64,000 nucleotides of DNA from Gottschalkiaceae bacterium SANA (GCA_036323355.1 AP028876.1:1984001-2048000), one strand, 5' to 3'. Counted from the stretch's first letter, positions 1-9,400 are shown. Made by a program: numbers and translations. Notes: generated by a model from the letters alone, not told the origin.

Positions 1-4
1 TAGA

Positions 5-32
5 AGCAATCCTCTCCGAAGAAAGGATTGCT
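5..32 (-). terminator. Intrinsic terminator after the SLH/Ig-like gene
   Basis: A 9-bp stem (AGCAATCCT with AGGATTGCT) lies just past the stop codon at 41. On the minus strand it runs into the window edge, so only the first bases after the stem can be seen and the T-tract cannot be confirmed. Confidence 0.6.
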
Positions 33-40
33 TTGATCAA

Positions 41-1453
41 CTATTTAATCTTACTTTCTACGATAGCTTCTTTTCCAAAGGCGTTGACCGCTCGTACAAC
101 AATCACTTCATTTTCTGGTGCATCCGTTTCCAACAGATACTTCCAGTTGCCCAAGTAATCAACCCGTACCGATTCCCCGTTAACGGTTACAACCGGGCTC
201 CGGTCAGATTCGTCATAAACATGCCCACTGACAATAAAGGCGCCACTGCTGGTTTCTTTGATATCGTCAATAGAAAGTTTTGGACTTCCAATTCGGAAAA
301 CAATGGTTTTTTCAATTGAGGTTTTTAAACCATCAGGATCTTCAGCCTCAAATAAAATTGTATTACTGCCTTCTTCCAGGCTCACCTGCGCTTCGAAGTA
401 TCCACTGCTGTCGACTTCCACGTATTCATTATTAATACGCGCCTTCATCAAGGCTGGACTATAAGCCATATTGGTGATGCGTGCCTTAGCTGTAATACGT
501 GCTTTAGAGGTTTGTTCTGCAACGTAAAGTTCCATTTCTGGTTCTTCCGGTTCAAACGCAATAATCTTCTCGTATTCACTAGACTGATTGTATTTGTTTT
601 TCACCTCAAACAAAATACGGTTTTTTCCAGGAACCAATCGAACCTTAACAGCAAATTCGCCATTGCTGTCTACCGCAATGATGTCGTCATTAACAACCAG
701 AACTGGATCATCATCATTCAGATCCCGAACTTCTCCACGGATTTCAATGGTCTTACTTGTGACCACTTCCGGATATTCAGCAACCCCTACCAAGTCTGGC
801 GCCGCAGGTTCAAATCGAATATATTTTCTTACACTTGTTGTTTTTCCATAATCATTTTCTGTAACAAAGTTCAAAACATTGTCACCAATATCTAACTGAT
901 ATGGAAGTAAAAACGTTCCATCGGAACCAATTTGCATCTTGTAATCGTCAATATAAAGACGCGTCGGAACACCATTGGTTTCAACCTTACCTTGCAAGAA
1001 AATGGTTTGCTCATCGGAGACACTTTTAAATCGATAAAACTCGATATTTGCATTTTCTATCATATAATCTACGTATCGTGTTTCCGTTCGACTTCTCCCA
1101 TTTGAAGTAACAGCCTTTATCCGGAATTCATGAATACCCTCTTCATTCAAGAGAACCGTTTCTTCGAAGGATCCGCCATAAACATCCACAGGATCGTCAT
1201 TGATATAAACCCTTGTGCCTTCGTCAACACTTCCGGTAATCTCAAAAAGATTCTCATAGACTTCCTTATCCATTTTCACTTCAAGTTCAACCTTGCTGTT
1301 ATCAATGTAATTTTGTGTATATGATGATTTCAAGGAACGGTAAACTAAATTAATTGCAGTTTCCTTGTCCACATAACTGGTTCCCCTAAAATCTCCATCC
1401 GTATTGGTGGTAATCAGGTTGTATTCAATGGCCATTTCTACTTCATCCACCAA
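41..1453 (-). CDS. Distal part of a frameshifted SLH surface protein: SLH remainder plus five Ig-like repeats
   Basis: This 470-codon frame is the downstream part of a surface protein whose beginning lies in another frame at 1438-1959. The nominal start is a TTG with no ribosome binding site, and the first 45 residues (VDEVEMAIEYNLI, then a G-x-x-Y-V-x-K-x-x-A motif) look like the second half of an SLH repeat, not an N-terminus. After that come five tandem repeats of about 75 residues (roughly 60-130, 138-213, 232-303, 314-385, 397-470). Each carries a V-x-V-N-x-x-x-V core, a G-x-F/Y strand and a closing N-x-I-x-F-x-A-x-N/D segment, typical of bacterial Ig-like (Big_9/glucodextranase-like) domains. 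The likely role is an extracellular wall-associated protein. One missing base near 1461-1465 would explain the split, either as true gene decay or a sequencing error. Confidence 0.75.
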   Translation of the reverse strand: MVDEVEMAIEYNLITTNTDGDFRGTSYVDKETAINLVYRSLKSSYTQNYIDNSKVELEVKMDKEVYENLFEITGSVDEGTRVYINDDPVDVYGGSFEETVLLNEEGIHEFRIKAVTSNGRSRTETRYVDYMIENANIEFYRFKSVSDEQTIFLQGKVETNGVPTRLYIDDYKMQIGSDGTFLLPYQLDIGDNVLNFVTENDYGKTTSVRKYIRFEPAAPDLVGVAEYPEVVTSKTIEIRGEVRDLNDDDPVLVVNDDIIAVDSNGEFAVKVRLVPGKNRILFEVKNKYNQSSEYEKIIAFEPEEPEMELYVAEQTSKARITAKARITNMAYSPALMKARINNEYVEVDSSGYFEAQVSLEEGSNTILFEAEDPDGLKTSIEKTIVFRIGSPKLSIDDIKETSSGAFIVSGHVYDESDRSPVVTVNGESVRVDYLGNWKYLLETDAPENEVIVVRAVNAFGKEAIVESKIK

Positions 1454-1959
1454 TTGAGGCGAACCGTATCAACATCGTTAATTGTAGATGAAGAGACCTC
1501 TGCATTTTCAGTTTCAATGCCCAATACACGCACCAAAGCTACTGCAACATCCTCTCGACGCATCCATTCGGTCGGCAAGTAAAAAGCTTCTCCATTTGGT
1601 GGAAAATACCCCGTCAAATAATCCTTCGATGATTCAACATATTGAAAAGACCAGTCTTCTGGTGTCACATCTGAAAATGTTGGTTCTACCACTTGCGGCG
1701 GTTGCAAATGAAAGGTCAAACTCAATAACTTCGCAAACTCCTCGCGAGTAATTTTTTCAGTCGTCGAGAACGATCGAACCATCATGTCCCACTGGTTCAT
1801 ATCAATAGAAAGTTTTTCATAGTTATGATTAACATAATCATCATAATTTGTAGTCGTTACAGCAAAACTCGCCCCTGACAACATAAATATGACCAAAATG
1901 CCGCCTATCCATCGCATTAATTTTCGTTTACTTTTACCGCTCGGGGAATTTTTCTTCAT
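1438..1959 (-). CDS. Proximal part of the frameshifted SLH-domain surface protein
   Basis: A 173-codon frame starting at ATG 1959 with a good ribosome binding site (AAGGAG, 6 nt spacing). The N-terminus has a basic region (residues 1-16) and one hydrophobic segment (about 17-35, ending SGASFA), which is a signal peptide. Residues about 60-150 hold one SLH unit (T-R-E-E-F-A-K-L-L, then F-S-D-V) and the start of another ending INDVDTV. The frame then reads four off-pattern codons and hits TAG. The sequence expected after DVDTV is present in the -1 frame as SPQLVDEVEMA. SLH domains bind pyruvylated secondary wall polymers, so the product is presumably surface anchored. Confidence 0.75.
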   Translation of the reverse strand: MKKNSPSGKSKRKLMRWIGGILVIFMLSGASFAVTTTNYDDYVNHNYEKLSIDMNQWDMMVRSFSTTEKITREEFAKLLSLTFHLQPPQVVEPTFSDVTPEDWSFQYVESSKDYLTGYFPPNGEAFYLPTEWMRREDVAVALVRVLGIETENAEVSSSTINDVDTVRLNWWMK

Positions 1960-2002
1960 CCTGATCTCCTTGCATACGATTTTTCGACTCTCTTATAGCC
2001 CT

Positions 2003-2032
2003 ATTATATTCCTTTTTTTATAATAATTTCAA
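2003..2032 (-). promoter_or_regulatory. Sigma-A promoter of the SLH/Ig-like gene
   Basis: On the minus strand a -35 TTGAAA (2027-2032) and a perfect -10 TATAAT (2003-2008) are separated by 18 nt. They lie about 45 nt upstream of the ATG at 1959 in an AT-rich gap. Confidence 0.7.
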
Positions 2033-2104
2033 CTTTTTTATCGTGAAACTCATACTCATCTACTAAACAATATATATATCCTTATCCATATCTTACCACA
2101 AAAC

Positions 2105-2133
2105 CCAAAAAAAAATCAGCCAAAAGGCTGATT
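2105..2133 (-). terminator. Intrinsic terminator of folT
   Basis: AATCAGCC-AAAA-GGCTGATT forms an 8-bp stem that overlaps the folT stop codon. On the minus strand it is followed by nine T residues. Confidence 0.9.
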
Positions 2134-2857
2134 ATCTGTCAAAATATGAAAAAGTTCTCGATAAATGGAATAACACAATGGTATGAATTGGAATAGTGAT
2201 CAAATTGAGAATGATTCTACCCGGCAACAAGACCAAAAAACTTTTTCCAAAAAGAAGACTGAGCCATAAGGTATTTAAGCCCATAGAACAAACAAAATTT
2301 GTAAGTGCTACAACCATAAACAATCGCCCAATGGATCCATTCTGATTTCCTTTTTGATTCTGAAAATAGGTGGCGGCAATCAATATGAACCCGATAACAA
2401 CGGTTCCGAGAATATAAATCAATGAAATCGCGATTTCACCAACAAACAATTGATTTCCTTCCCATCGAAGTGGGCCAACTCGAAAAAAGGAAGCTAAGAG
2501 TCCAGCAAAAAAAACGCCAACAATGATCCATAGGGTTCTTGAAAACCCCCGTTCCTCCCGTTGCTCGGTCATCCCCCAAATCCAACCAGGAATCGCCCCT
2601 GTCATCGCTGACGTCAAGGTGAACCCCGGCATAAAGGAGCCTGCAGGATTCATTATAAATCCAACCAGGTCAGCAATCCCCCCCACCACGAAACCGTACC
2701 TGGGTCCCAGCACAATCCCGGCAATCATAATGGGAATGCCTCCAAAGCCAATGCGGAAAAAGGGTGTTGTGATGGACAAGAGTCTTGTCAGGACAATACT
2801 GATGGCAATAAGAAATGCCGCATTGATCATCCGTTTCAACGATCGTTCATTATTCAT
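2132..2857 (-). CDS. folT: Folate ECF transporter S component
   Basis: Integral membrane substrate-binding subunit of an energy-coupling factor vitamin transporter. The 241-residue protein has about six hydrophobic helices and the FolT/QueT-like core: an N-terminal A-x-x-I-A-I-S-I-V-L-T-R helix, F-R-I-G-F-G-G-I-P-I around residues 33-43, and G-P-x-x-G-x-x-V-G-G-I-A-D. The ATG at 2857 was chosen because a GGGAGG site sits 8 nt upstream; the open frame extends further 5' but that stretch is the riboswitch and leader. Folate specificity rests mainly on the THF riboswitch at 2914-3005. The EcfA and EcfT subunits are not in the window and are presumably shared from elsewhere. A terminator overlaps the stop. 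Confidence 0.85.
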   Translation of the reverse strand: MNNERSLKRMINAAFLIAISIVLTRLLSITTPFFRIGFGGIPIMIAGIVLGPRYGFVVGGIADLVGFIMNPAGSFMPGFTLTSAMTGAIPGWIWGMTEQREERGFSRTLWIIVGVFFAGLLASFFRVGPLRWEGNQLFVGEIAISLIYILGTVVIGFILIAATYFQNQKGNQNGSIGRLFMVVALTNFVCSMGLNTLWLSLLFGKSFLVLLPGRIILNLITIPIHTIVLFHLSRTFSYFDR

Positions 2858-2908
2858 AAAAAATCCTCCCTTTGTGCAGCAATACTCTGCATCAAAGAAA
2901 GGGCCTCT
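2858..2908 (-). promoter_or_regulatory. Expression-platform hairpin masking the folT ribosome binding site
   Basis: Downstream of the aptamer the leader can fold CTTTGaTGCAG against CTGCACAAAG, extended by CCCTTT pairing with AAAGGG. This overlaps the GGGAGG ribosome binding site of folT. The CTGCAT just after the aptamer could compete for ATGCAG in the hairpin, giving a plausible ligand-controlled translational switch. The pairing is visible in the sequence; the switching mechanism is inferred. Confidence 0.5.
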
Positions 2909-2913
2909 AATGC

Positions 2914-3005
2914 AGCAGTGGACGCGATCAATCATCGCGGAAATTTCCTTCGTTATGAGGCAACATCCCATCCCCAAACACTTAACGCGATTGATCTACT
3001 CTGCT
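2914..3005 (-). promoter_or_regulatory. Tetrahydrofolate (THF) riboswitch aptamer
   Basis: The minus strand carries the THF-I core in order: AGAGTAGAT at the 5' stem, CGCGTTAAGTG, GATGGGATGTTG, AACGAAGG, CCGCGATG and GATCGCGTCC before the closing 3' stem (AGCAGAG...CACTGCT). This order and spacing match the Eubacterium siraeum and Thermoanaerobacter THF aptamers as I remember them. It precedes a folT-type transporter gene, the expected target. The aptamer begins inside the last seven codons of the upstream gene, and the TAA in its conserved CGTTAAG is that gene's stop codon. Confidence 0.93.
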
Positions 3006-3662
3006 CGCACAATATCTATTTAATTTATCAATTGCTGCAAGCGATGCATGAAGCAATCCATAGGCTATTAAAATTCGCAGGAACAAAACCTTTGCTGCTT
3101 CGATAAAAAAAGATTCCGGCATGATTTGAATTAAAAAATCACGACTCGGATCCAATAACCACATGTCATTCGTGAACAACAGCTGGTGAAACCGTAAAAA
3201 TGCCGATTGAAACTCATTCATCATAAAACCCGTAAAGACCGCAACAACAAGAAGACTGCTCAAGGAACTCACCCATATTGTCGCACCCGAAACCCGCCTT
3301 GTCAAGGCAAAAAACAGGATAACGATTCCCACACAAAGTCCAATCCAAGCAATGCGTTCCAGTAGCAAAAAGAGCCCTTGAACATCTTTCATATGCGCTG
3401 TTTCCTTTTCCGAATAGACGAATTGATCCTCGGAATCTGCTAGGGTTAACCGATCTCCTTTTGAGAAATCAAAAATTTGCTCATAGGCTTTTACAATTTC
3501 CAATTTGTCCAAGCCAACAATCTGCTCCAGCTGATTGGATTCAATCTGCTGCAAAAAAAAGGTTTGATCCGTTCCCAATTGAAATAGCATTACATATGCA
3601 AGAAAAAATAGGGATACCATTGAAAATATGATCCCCAAAACAATTTCTCCAAGTTTTTTCAT
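2982..3662 (-). CDS. TIGR01906/DUF1461 family integral membrane protein
   Basis: A 226-residue membrane protein of unknown function. It has an N-terminal transmembrane helix (about 7-28), a soluble loop of about 70 residues, two central helices (about 101-150), then the family signature F-x-x-x-L-F-T-N-D-M-W-L-L-D-P-x-x-D-F-L-I (about 160-182), and a last helix (about 188-208). The start at 3662 has a strong AAGGAGG site. It follows the Gate-domain gene by 9 nt, so the two are co-transcribed. Its last codons and stop are part of the THF riboswitch, so changes in the C-terminal tail are constrained by RNA structure. Confidence 0.8.
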   Translation of the reverse strand: MKKLGEIVLGIIFSMVSLFFLAYVMLFQLGTDQTFFLQQIESNQLEQIVGLDKLEIVKAYEQIFDFSKGDRLTLADSEDQFVYSEKETAHMKDVQGLFLLLERIAWIGLCVGIVILFFALTRRVSGATIWVSSLSSLLVVAVFTGFMMNEFQSAFLRFHQLLFTNDMWLLDPSRDFLIQIMPESFFIEAAKVLFLRILIAYGLLHASLAAIDKLNRYCASRVDQSR

Positions 3663-3671
3663 TGTTCCTCC

Positions 3672-4808
3672 TTATCCAAACAACAGATACAAATAATGTG
3701 CCGAAACCCCCGCGGCTATCCCACCTACCAAATGACTAGAAATTGCTTTAGGAATCAACTGACGAAAATTCAAGGCATCCAACATTGCAACGTGGGTACT
3801 TAAGAATCCACTCCAACACATCCCCATTGCAGTAAAAACCGCAATCTCATTCGCTCCAATGATTTGTTCATTTAAAAATTTTGGCACCAGGCTCAAAGAA
3901 GCCCCCACAGAACCTAAAGCAGTTAGGGGAACTGCGATACTCTCACTGCTCGTAAAACCAAACAAGAGCCATGTGACAGGAGCAAAAAGCTCGCCAATGC
4001 GCGGGATTAATGCAATCCCTTCAAAAGCTGCTCCCGTGTAGCCCGTCTCTGAAGGACCAAAGGTCAACATCATAATCACGGTGCAAATAATCAACACCCC
4101 CGGCACAATTTCCAAGCCAATTTCGACGCCATACTTTCCGCCTTCCAAACAGGCTCTCATCATGCGTTCTGTCCTAGATTCAGATACGGGTGAAAACTGG
4201 CTCTCCTCCATCGTATCAGGATCCTTCATCGGTCGACCATCATCGACCACCAACTTCTTCGTATGGCGTAGCATCAATCGTACACTAACTATACTGCCAA
4301 CCACTGCGCCTAGCAAACCAATTCCGGCAGCTTTTCCATATCCAAGCGACGCCATAAATGTTGTCACGATCAAGCCCATTCCAAATGAGGTACCTAGGTT
4401 GCAAAGGCAAGGAATCTCATGGCGCTTGAAATAACGTAGAAAATCTTTGTTCCGCGTTAAAGAAATAATCGCAGGATTATCCGATAAAAAGGTTGTAATT
4501 ACCCCAAGAAATGCACTGCCTGGAAGATTATAAAGCGGACGCATCAAAGGGGAAAAAATCACATTTAATTTTTTTATTAATCCAAATTCATCTGCAACCT
4601 TTCCAAAAGCACCAGCTAAAACAGCAATCGCCATAATATAGAAGACCGTTTCGACTAATAACTGATAGGCGGTTTCCATTAATGTTGAAAACATTTGACT
4701 CACACCCATCGATACACCAGTCAAGAGAAAAAAACCACCAAATGTCACCAATAAAAAAAGAAGATCCAAGCCTTCTTTTCTGGTATTCGTCTGCATACCT
4801 TTCTCCAT
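3672..4808 (-). CDS. Nucleoside-recognition (Gate) domain membrane protein, CD0519/CD1768-like
   Basis: A 378-residue polytopic membrane protein with about nine hydrophobic segments and two Gate-type repeats. The first contains F-Y-I-M-A-I-A-V-L-A-G-A-F-G and P-L-M-R-P-L-Y-x-L-P-G (about residues 57-96), followed by T-T-F-L-S-D-N-P-A-I. Similar proteins are common in clostridia and are thought to be transporters, but the substrate is not known. A hydrophilic loop at about 185-215 separates the halves. The ATG at 4808 has AAGGGG 5 nt upstream; a second ATG four codons in has poorer spacing. First gene of the Gate-DUF1461-THF riboswitch-folT run; a link to folate is possible only by position. 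Confidence 0.7.
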   Translation of the reverse strand: MEKGMQTNTRKEGLDLLFLLVTFGGFFLLTGVSMGVSQMFSTLMETAYQLLVETVFYIMAIAVLAGAFGKVADEFGLIKKLNVIFSPLMRPLYNLPGSAFLGVITTFLSDNPAIISLTRNKDFLRYFKRHEIPCLCNLGTSFGMGLIVTTFMASLGYGKAAGIGLLGAVVGSIVSVRLMLRHTKKLVVDDGRPMKDPDTMEESQFSPVSESRTERMMRACLEGGKYGVEIGLEIVPGVLIICTVIMMLTFGPSETGYTGAAFEGIALIPRIGELFAPVTWLLFGFTSSESIAVPLTALGSVGASLSLVPKFLNEQIIGANEIAVFTAMGMCWSGFLSTHVAMLDALNFRQLIPKAISSHLVGGIAAGVSAHYLYLLFG

Positions 4809-4837
4809 AGCTACCCCTTATTTGTTCCTTTTTTTCC

Positions 4838-4865
4838 ATTATAACCGAATCTAAATCGTTTGCCA
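4838..4865 (-). promoter_or_regulatory. Promoter of the Gate/DUF1461 operon
   Basis: Minus-strand -10 TATAAT (4838-4843) with a weak -35 TGGCAA (4860-4865) and a 16-nt spacer, about 30 nt upstream of the ATG at 4808. Confidence 0.5.
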
Positions 4866-4905
4866 CCTATCTAAATATGATCATTTTGTAATAGTTTTGA
4901 GCAAA

Positions 4906-4931
4906 GAAAAAAAGAAGCGCAAAGCGCTTCT
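4906..4931 (-). terminator. Intrinsic terminator of rpsD
   Basis: AGAAGCGC-AAA-GCGCTTCT stem immediately after the rpsD stop, followed on the minus strand by seven T residues. Confidence 0.9.
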
Positions 4932-4935
4932 CTTT

Positions 4936-5532
4936 TTACAACATACGCGAGTAAAATTCGACAACAAGTTGATCTTCGATCTGAATCGGAACTTCTGAAC
5001 GGCTTGGCATGCTTGCCAAAGTCGATGTAAAGTTTTTTCGATCAACTGTCAAGTAATTCACGCTAAAGTTTGCATTCTCAAGGTTTGCAACGTAAAGATC
5101 ATTCTTGCGAGATTTTTCGCGAAGAGAGATCACATCGCCTACTTTAACAATGTATGAAGCGATGTCGACTTTCTTTCCATTAACCAAGATATGTCCATGG
5201 GAAACCATTTGACGTGCTTGGCGGATTGAATTGCCGAAACCTGATCGGTAAACCATGTTGTCCAATCGACGCTCAAGTGTTTGAACCAAAACTTCGCCCG
5301 TTACACCCTCTGCATTAATTGCTTTTTCAACATACTTACGGAATTGTTTCTCCATTACATTGTAGTAGTTGCGAAGACGTTGCTTTTCTAGCAACTGCTC
5401 ACCGTAACTTGATAACTTTTTGTCTGCTCGACTTGTACCGCGCTTGGCGCGGTTCATCGCCTTTGGATGACCTACTACGTTCAATCCGAGACGACGACAT
5501 TGTTTAAAACGTGGACCTTTCATTCTTGCCAT
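4936..5532 (-). CDS. rpsD: 30S ribosomal protein S4
   Basis: Primary 16S rRNA-binding protein of the small subunit, 198 residues. It has the N-terminal S4 domain (residues 1-90) and the S4 RNA-binding motif at about 89-150, including R-L-D-N-M-V-Y-R-x-G-F and [10 protein letters not shown]. The N-terminus has one Cys (FKQCRRLG), so the classical four-Cys zinc knuckle is absent. The gene stands alone with its own promoter and terminator instead of sitting in the alpha operon. A second S4 copy elsewhere in the genome is possible but cannot be judged here. The 5' leader is short and shows no obvious S4 autoregulatory fold. Confidence 0.95.
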   Translation of the reverse strand: MARMKGPRFKQCRRLGLNVVGHPKAMNRAKRGTSRADKKLSSYGEQLLEKQRLRNYYNVMEKQFRKYVEKAINAEGVTGEVLVQTLERRLDNMVYRSGFGNSIRQARQMVSHGHILVNGKKVDIASYIVKVGDVISLREKSRKNDLYVANLENANFSVNYLTVDRKNFTSTLASMPSRSEVPIQIEDQLVVEFYSRML

Positions 5533-5583
5533 TGTATAAAATACCTCCCTAATTTTTGCCGCGGTAAGGGATAAACCATGAAA

Positions 5584-5612
5584 AGTATACCACGCTCAGT
5601 CGGATTTGTAAA
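5584..5612 (-). promoter_or_regulatory. Promoter of rpsD
   Basis: Minus-strand -35 TTTACA (5607-5612) and -10 TATACT (5584-5589), each one base from consensus, with exactly 17 nt between. Confidence 0.75.
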
Positions 5613-5620
5613 TGACAATA

Positions 5621-6421
5621 TTATAAATGATAACTTGCTACAAAAGAATAGCCCTGTTCTTCATGCAAAGGCTCCAATTGCCATTTCCCCAAGTAATTGT
5701 CGTCGCAAGCAAGACCTTCAAATAGGAACATAACAATTCCGGCATCCAAATATTCATTGGGTTCGTCAAAGGACTTCATTGCCAACCAAACCTTCCCCTC
5801 ACGAATAACAAACCGCCATAATTGGTGATTATATGCCGAAGGAGAATTTCGAACATAATGGAAAAGATCTTCAAGTCCCCAGTTAGTCAATTTCTCCAAA
5901 TCAAAGGGATGATCCAAATCGTTCTCAAATACCAGTTCATTCAGCGCCAATCGGTTTGAGGTTTCATTCGGTCTGAATGGCAGGTGGTCTTTGCCCTGGC
6001 CCAAAGCTAAAATCGCCTCTGTTTTTTCTTCTGGATCAGCAGTAACACTCGCTCGGATTTCATCAGAAACCTCCTGCAGGCTAATCCAGCAACTCTCAAC
6101 ATCGAGCTCAAAGGCTTTTTTCTCTAGTGCCGCTAAGGCAAAGGCACCCCAAATATACGCTTCATAGGTGTCTTGCTTAACGCTAAACCCAACATAATGC
6201 GGACTTTCAATCATCACCCCATGATATCCGGCCACCCCTTTTAATTTTTCTATGACTTCGTGCCCATCTTCAAAAAAGGACAAAGAAAACCACTCTTTTC
6301 CAAAAGCTTCGTTCAATTGTTCCATATAGTATTTCAGCTGTGTCAGATTTCCTTCGTCCAAATCGTGTTTTTGATAGGACCGATAGGATTTCCGTTGAGA
6401 CAAATAGGTTTTAAATAGCAT
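5621..6421 (-). CDS. Nitroreductase-like protein (TM1586 type)
   Basis: A 266-residue protein resembling the double-domain nitroreductase-like family first seen in Thermotoga TM1586. It has an N-terminal R-K-S-Y-R-S-Y motif, a central Y-H-G-V-M-I-E-S-P-H-Y-V-G-F-S-V-K segment, A-L-G-Q-G-K near residue 150 and R-N-S-P-S-A-Y-N-H-Q-L-W-R-F near 203-216. The last is the usual nitroreductase flavin-binding S-P-S-x-x-N-x-Q-P-W/L pattern. The ATG at 6421 follows a GGGAGGG site by about 7 nt, so the 12 codons upstream in the same frame are not used. It presumably binds FMN and reduces an unknown substrate. It follows addA after 57 nt and may be read through from it. Confidence 0.75.
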   Translation of the reverse strand: MLFKTYLSQRKSYRSYQKHDLDEGNLTQLKYYMEQLNEAFGKEWFSLSFFEDGHEVIEKLKGVAGYHGVMIESPHYVGFSVKQDTYEAYIWGAFALAALEKKAFELDVESCWISLQEVSDEIRASVTADPEEKTEAILALGQGKDHLPFRPNETSNRLALNELVFENDLDHPFDLEKLTNWGLEDLFHYVRNSPSAYNHQLWRFVIREGKVWLAMKSFDEPNEYLDAGIVMFLFEGLACDDNYLGKWQLEPLHEEQGYSFVASYHL

Positions 6422-6478
6422 GCGTATCCCTCCCTCAAATTCGTGTATAATACTCATACCACCGTTCCTTAGGAATAA

Positions 6479-9400
6479 TCAAACCAAGTTAATTTCTATC
6501 GCTTCACCGGAAACCCATTCGTACAAATACGCCGATTTTACATGAATATTGAAACAAATTGAAAGCATTTCTTGATAAGCATGGATCTGGCAAACCGCCA
6601 GATCATGGCTCTCATGAATCCGGTATTTATAATCAACCAATACCCAGCCGTCTTCTTCAAAAAAGAGACAATCTAGTTTTCCCTGGGCATACAGAGCATC
6701 GTCGTTGTCTGGCAAGGTAGCCACAAAAGATTTTTCCCGAAAGACCCGCTTCGATTGCAAAATCCGGCAACCCAAATCGGATTGTGTCCACTTCCAAAGC
6801 AAATCTTCATCTACCCTTTGCCTTGTTTCCTGCGTAATCCGCCTTGATATCTGCAATTTTTCAAGAGCCTCTAAGGCATCCTCTTTACTTATAAATTGAA
6901 TCAGAGGCAATTTTTCAAGTACCTCGTGAAATGCAATACCCAATTCGATCCATTTCGTCTTTTCTTCAAAGACAATCTGTTTTTCCTCGCCCCTTCGAAT
7001 CCACCCCGTCAGATTTACCTTTCTTTTTTTATGTGTTTTTACAGAATACGCAGTCTCATCGGTTTCAGCAAGGGCTTGCTCTTGCGGCTTTTCAAGAAAA
7101 AGTTTATCTTCTGCATCAACCTGCGCTACGCCATCTAAAAATTCAACCTCTTCATATGTCCAATCCGGATGACTATAAATCTTGGCTCCAACCATCCAAT
7201 GATAGAGAGAAGGCGATTCGATTCCCCCATAAATTGTCGCATAATAAGACTGCTTTTCTCGGGTTCTCGCAGGAAATCGATCATGAGAAACAACAATCAG
7301 ACGTTCAACCGCCCTTGTCATCCCCACATAAAAAATTCTCAACTCTTCACTCACTCGCTGTCTTCGAATTCGCTCCTTGGCAATTTTCATTTCAAGGGGA
7401 ATATCCAGAGCCTTTTCCTTATGATGGTAACAGGCCATTGCCAAACCAAATTCATCATGAATCTGAACAGGCTCATACAATTCGCGAAGGTTGACTGACT
7501 GACTGGCATTTGCAATAAATACCGTTTCAAACTCCAACCCCTTGCTGGCATGGATCGTCATTAAACGCACACCTTGTTCAGTTTGAGGAATTGGAAGGGA
7601 CATGGCGATTCCCTCACGCTGTTCTTCCTCAATGACTCTACATAACTGATGAAGGGTCGCACAATTCCCATGGACTCGGGCTTTCAGACTCATTACGTAA
7701 GACTTCAATCCATGTTCTCTTTGAAATCCGCCAGGCAAACTGGAAATTTGACCAATCAGACCATCCATTTCCAATAATTCCTCTAAAAAATCAGCCAAGG
7801 GAATGAGCCTTGCCCGCGCCCTGATCTCGGTAATTCTTCGATAAAAACCTTGAATTTTTTTGCCAAGAGAATTGTGATTTTCTTTTGAATAGGCACGACA
7901 AGCCAGCTCAAACCTTCCTTGAGGTTGAGATCCGCGAATTGTCGCCAATTCATCAGCAGAGAATCCCCAAATCGGCAATCGCATGACCGCGAGGAGTACT
8001 GTATCAGAAATGGCACCGTTGATATAGAATAGTAGGGATTGATACATTCTGATTTCCACTGCATTCATGGCGTTTGATTGCGTATTGGTTTGAAAAGGAA
8101 TCCCTCTTTTTTGAAAAACTTGTTGAAACTCATCTTGTACCGAAGCGAGAGAACGCGCCAATACCGCAATTTGGTCCGGCGGATTCCCTTGATCAAGTAG
8201 AAGTTGAATTTGATCGGCAATCCAATCAATCTCTGCGGCAATGCCCCGCTCATCCTTCACCACCACAAACTTAGGTTTTTCCACACCTGTCTTTATTTGA
8301 CCAATTTGCAGCTGGTCGGTTTTTTGATAATTAACACCACCGAATTCCACTTTCATGCAGCGATTGAAAAAAGCGTTGATCCCATCAATCACCCTTGCAT
8401 TGGAACGAAAATTTTGATTTAAGCGAATCACTGAAAATCCCTGGTCTTCTTCACGAATTTTTGACAAAAACAATTCCGGCGTCGCACCCCGAAACTGATA
8501 AATGCTTTGCTTGCCATCTCCCACAAAAAACAATTGATTTCCATGATTGATCTTCATCAAAACCGCTTCCTGCATATGACTTGTATCCTGATACTCGTCT
8601 ACATAGATCTGCGCGTATCGTTTCCGATATCGATGCGCAACCTTTGGCTGTTGAAGGAGTTCGTAGGCATAGGTCTCCAAATCATCAAAATCCATCACAC
8701 CTTCCTGGATCTTGCGCATTTTTATCGCGTAGTCCGCCGCCCGACCAAGGGTCATCAAGGCTTTTGCCTGCGCAGCCATGGTGGTATTTAAAGACCAATT
8801 CGAAACGGGAATGAGAAATTCGTCAAGCCACTTTTTCATCAGTTTTTTACTAAAAGAACGCATCTTTTTCACGCGATCGATCAATTGTTCATCCAATTGG
8901 GCCTTTTCTTCTTTTCGGATAGCCTGAAATCTTGTGAATTTCCATTCTTTCGCCTGTGTAAAACAACCCTCGTCTTTTTCTTCTAAAAATCGCAAGAGTA
9001 TGGCGATTAATTGGCGATCCGACTCCAGTGCCGCCTTATACTTGATCGGTCCCCCAGGCAATTCGCAGACCGTTTCCAGATCCTGTAAAACAAACTCCAA
9101 GGATCGAAAAGCGATCGCCATTTCCCCCTTAAGAATAGAGTCCCATTCTTCTTCCCCCAAAGAAGCGTGGATACGTTCTGGTTGACTTCTCAAAAAAGTC
9201 ATCACTCTTTCCAAGATATCAAGAAGGTTCTCATCCGACTTTGCCGTTCTAAATTGCTTGAAAATCCCCTGAATTGAAGGATCCTCAGACTGATAGTACT
9301 GCTCCAGTACCTGGCGTATGACTTCCTTTCGAAGCCTAATTCGCTCTTGATTCTGAATCAACCGATAGCCTTTGTCGTAGGGCAAAAGAAATAAATTCTG

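Noticed and set aside
2858-2977. 40-codon N-terminal extension of FolT
   Set aside because: This stretch is the THF riboswitch and leader; the extension is Cys-rich and not membrane-like.
5533-5583. S4 autoregulatory leader in front of rpsD
   Set aside because: The transcribed leader is only about 45 nt and shows no pseudoknot-like structure.
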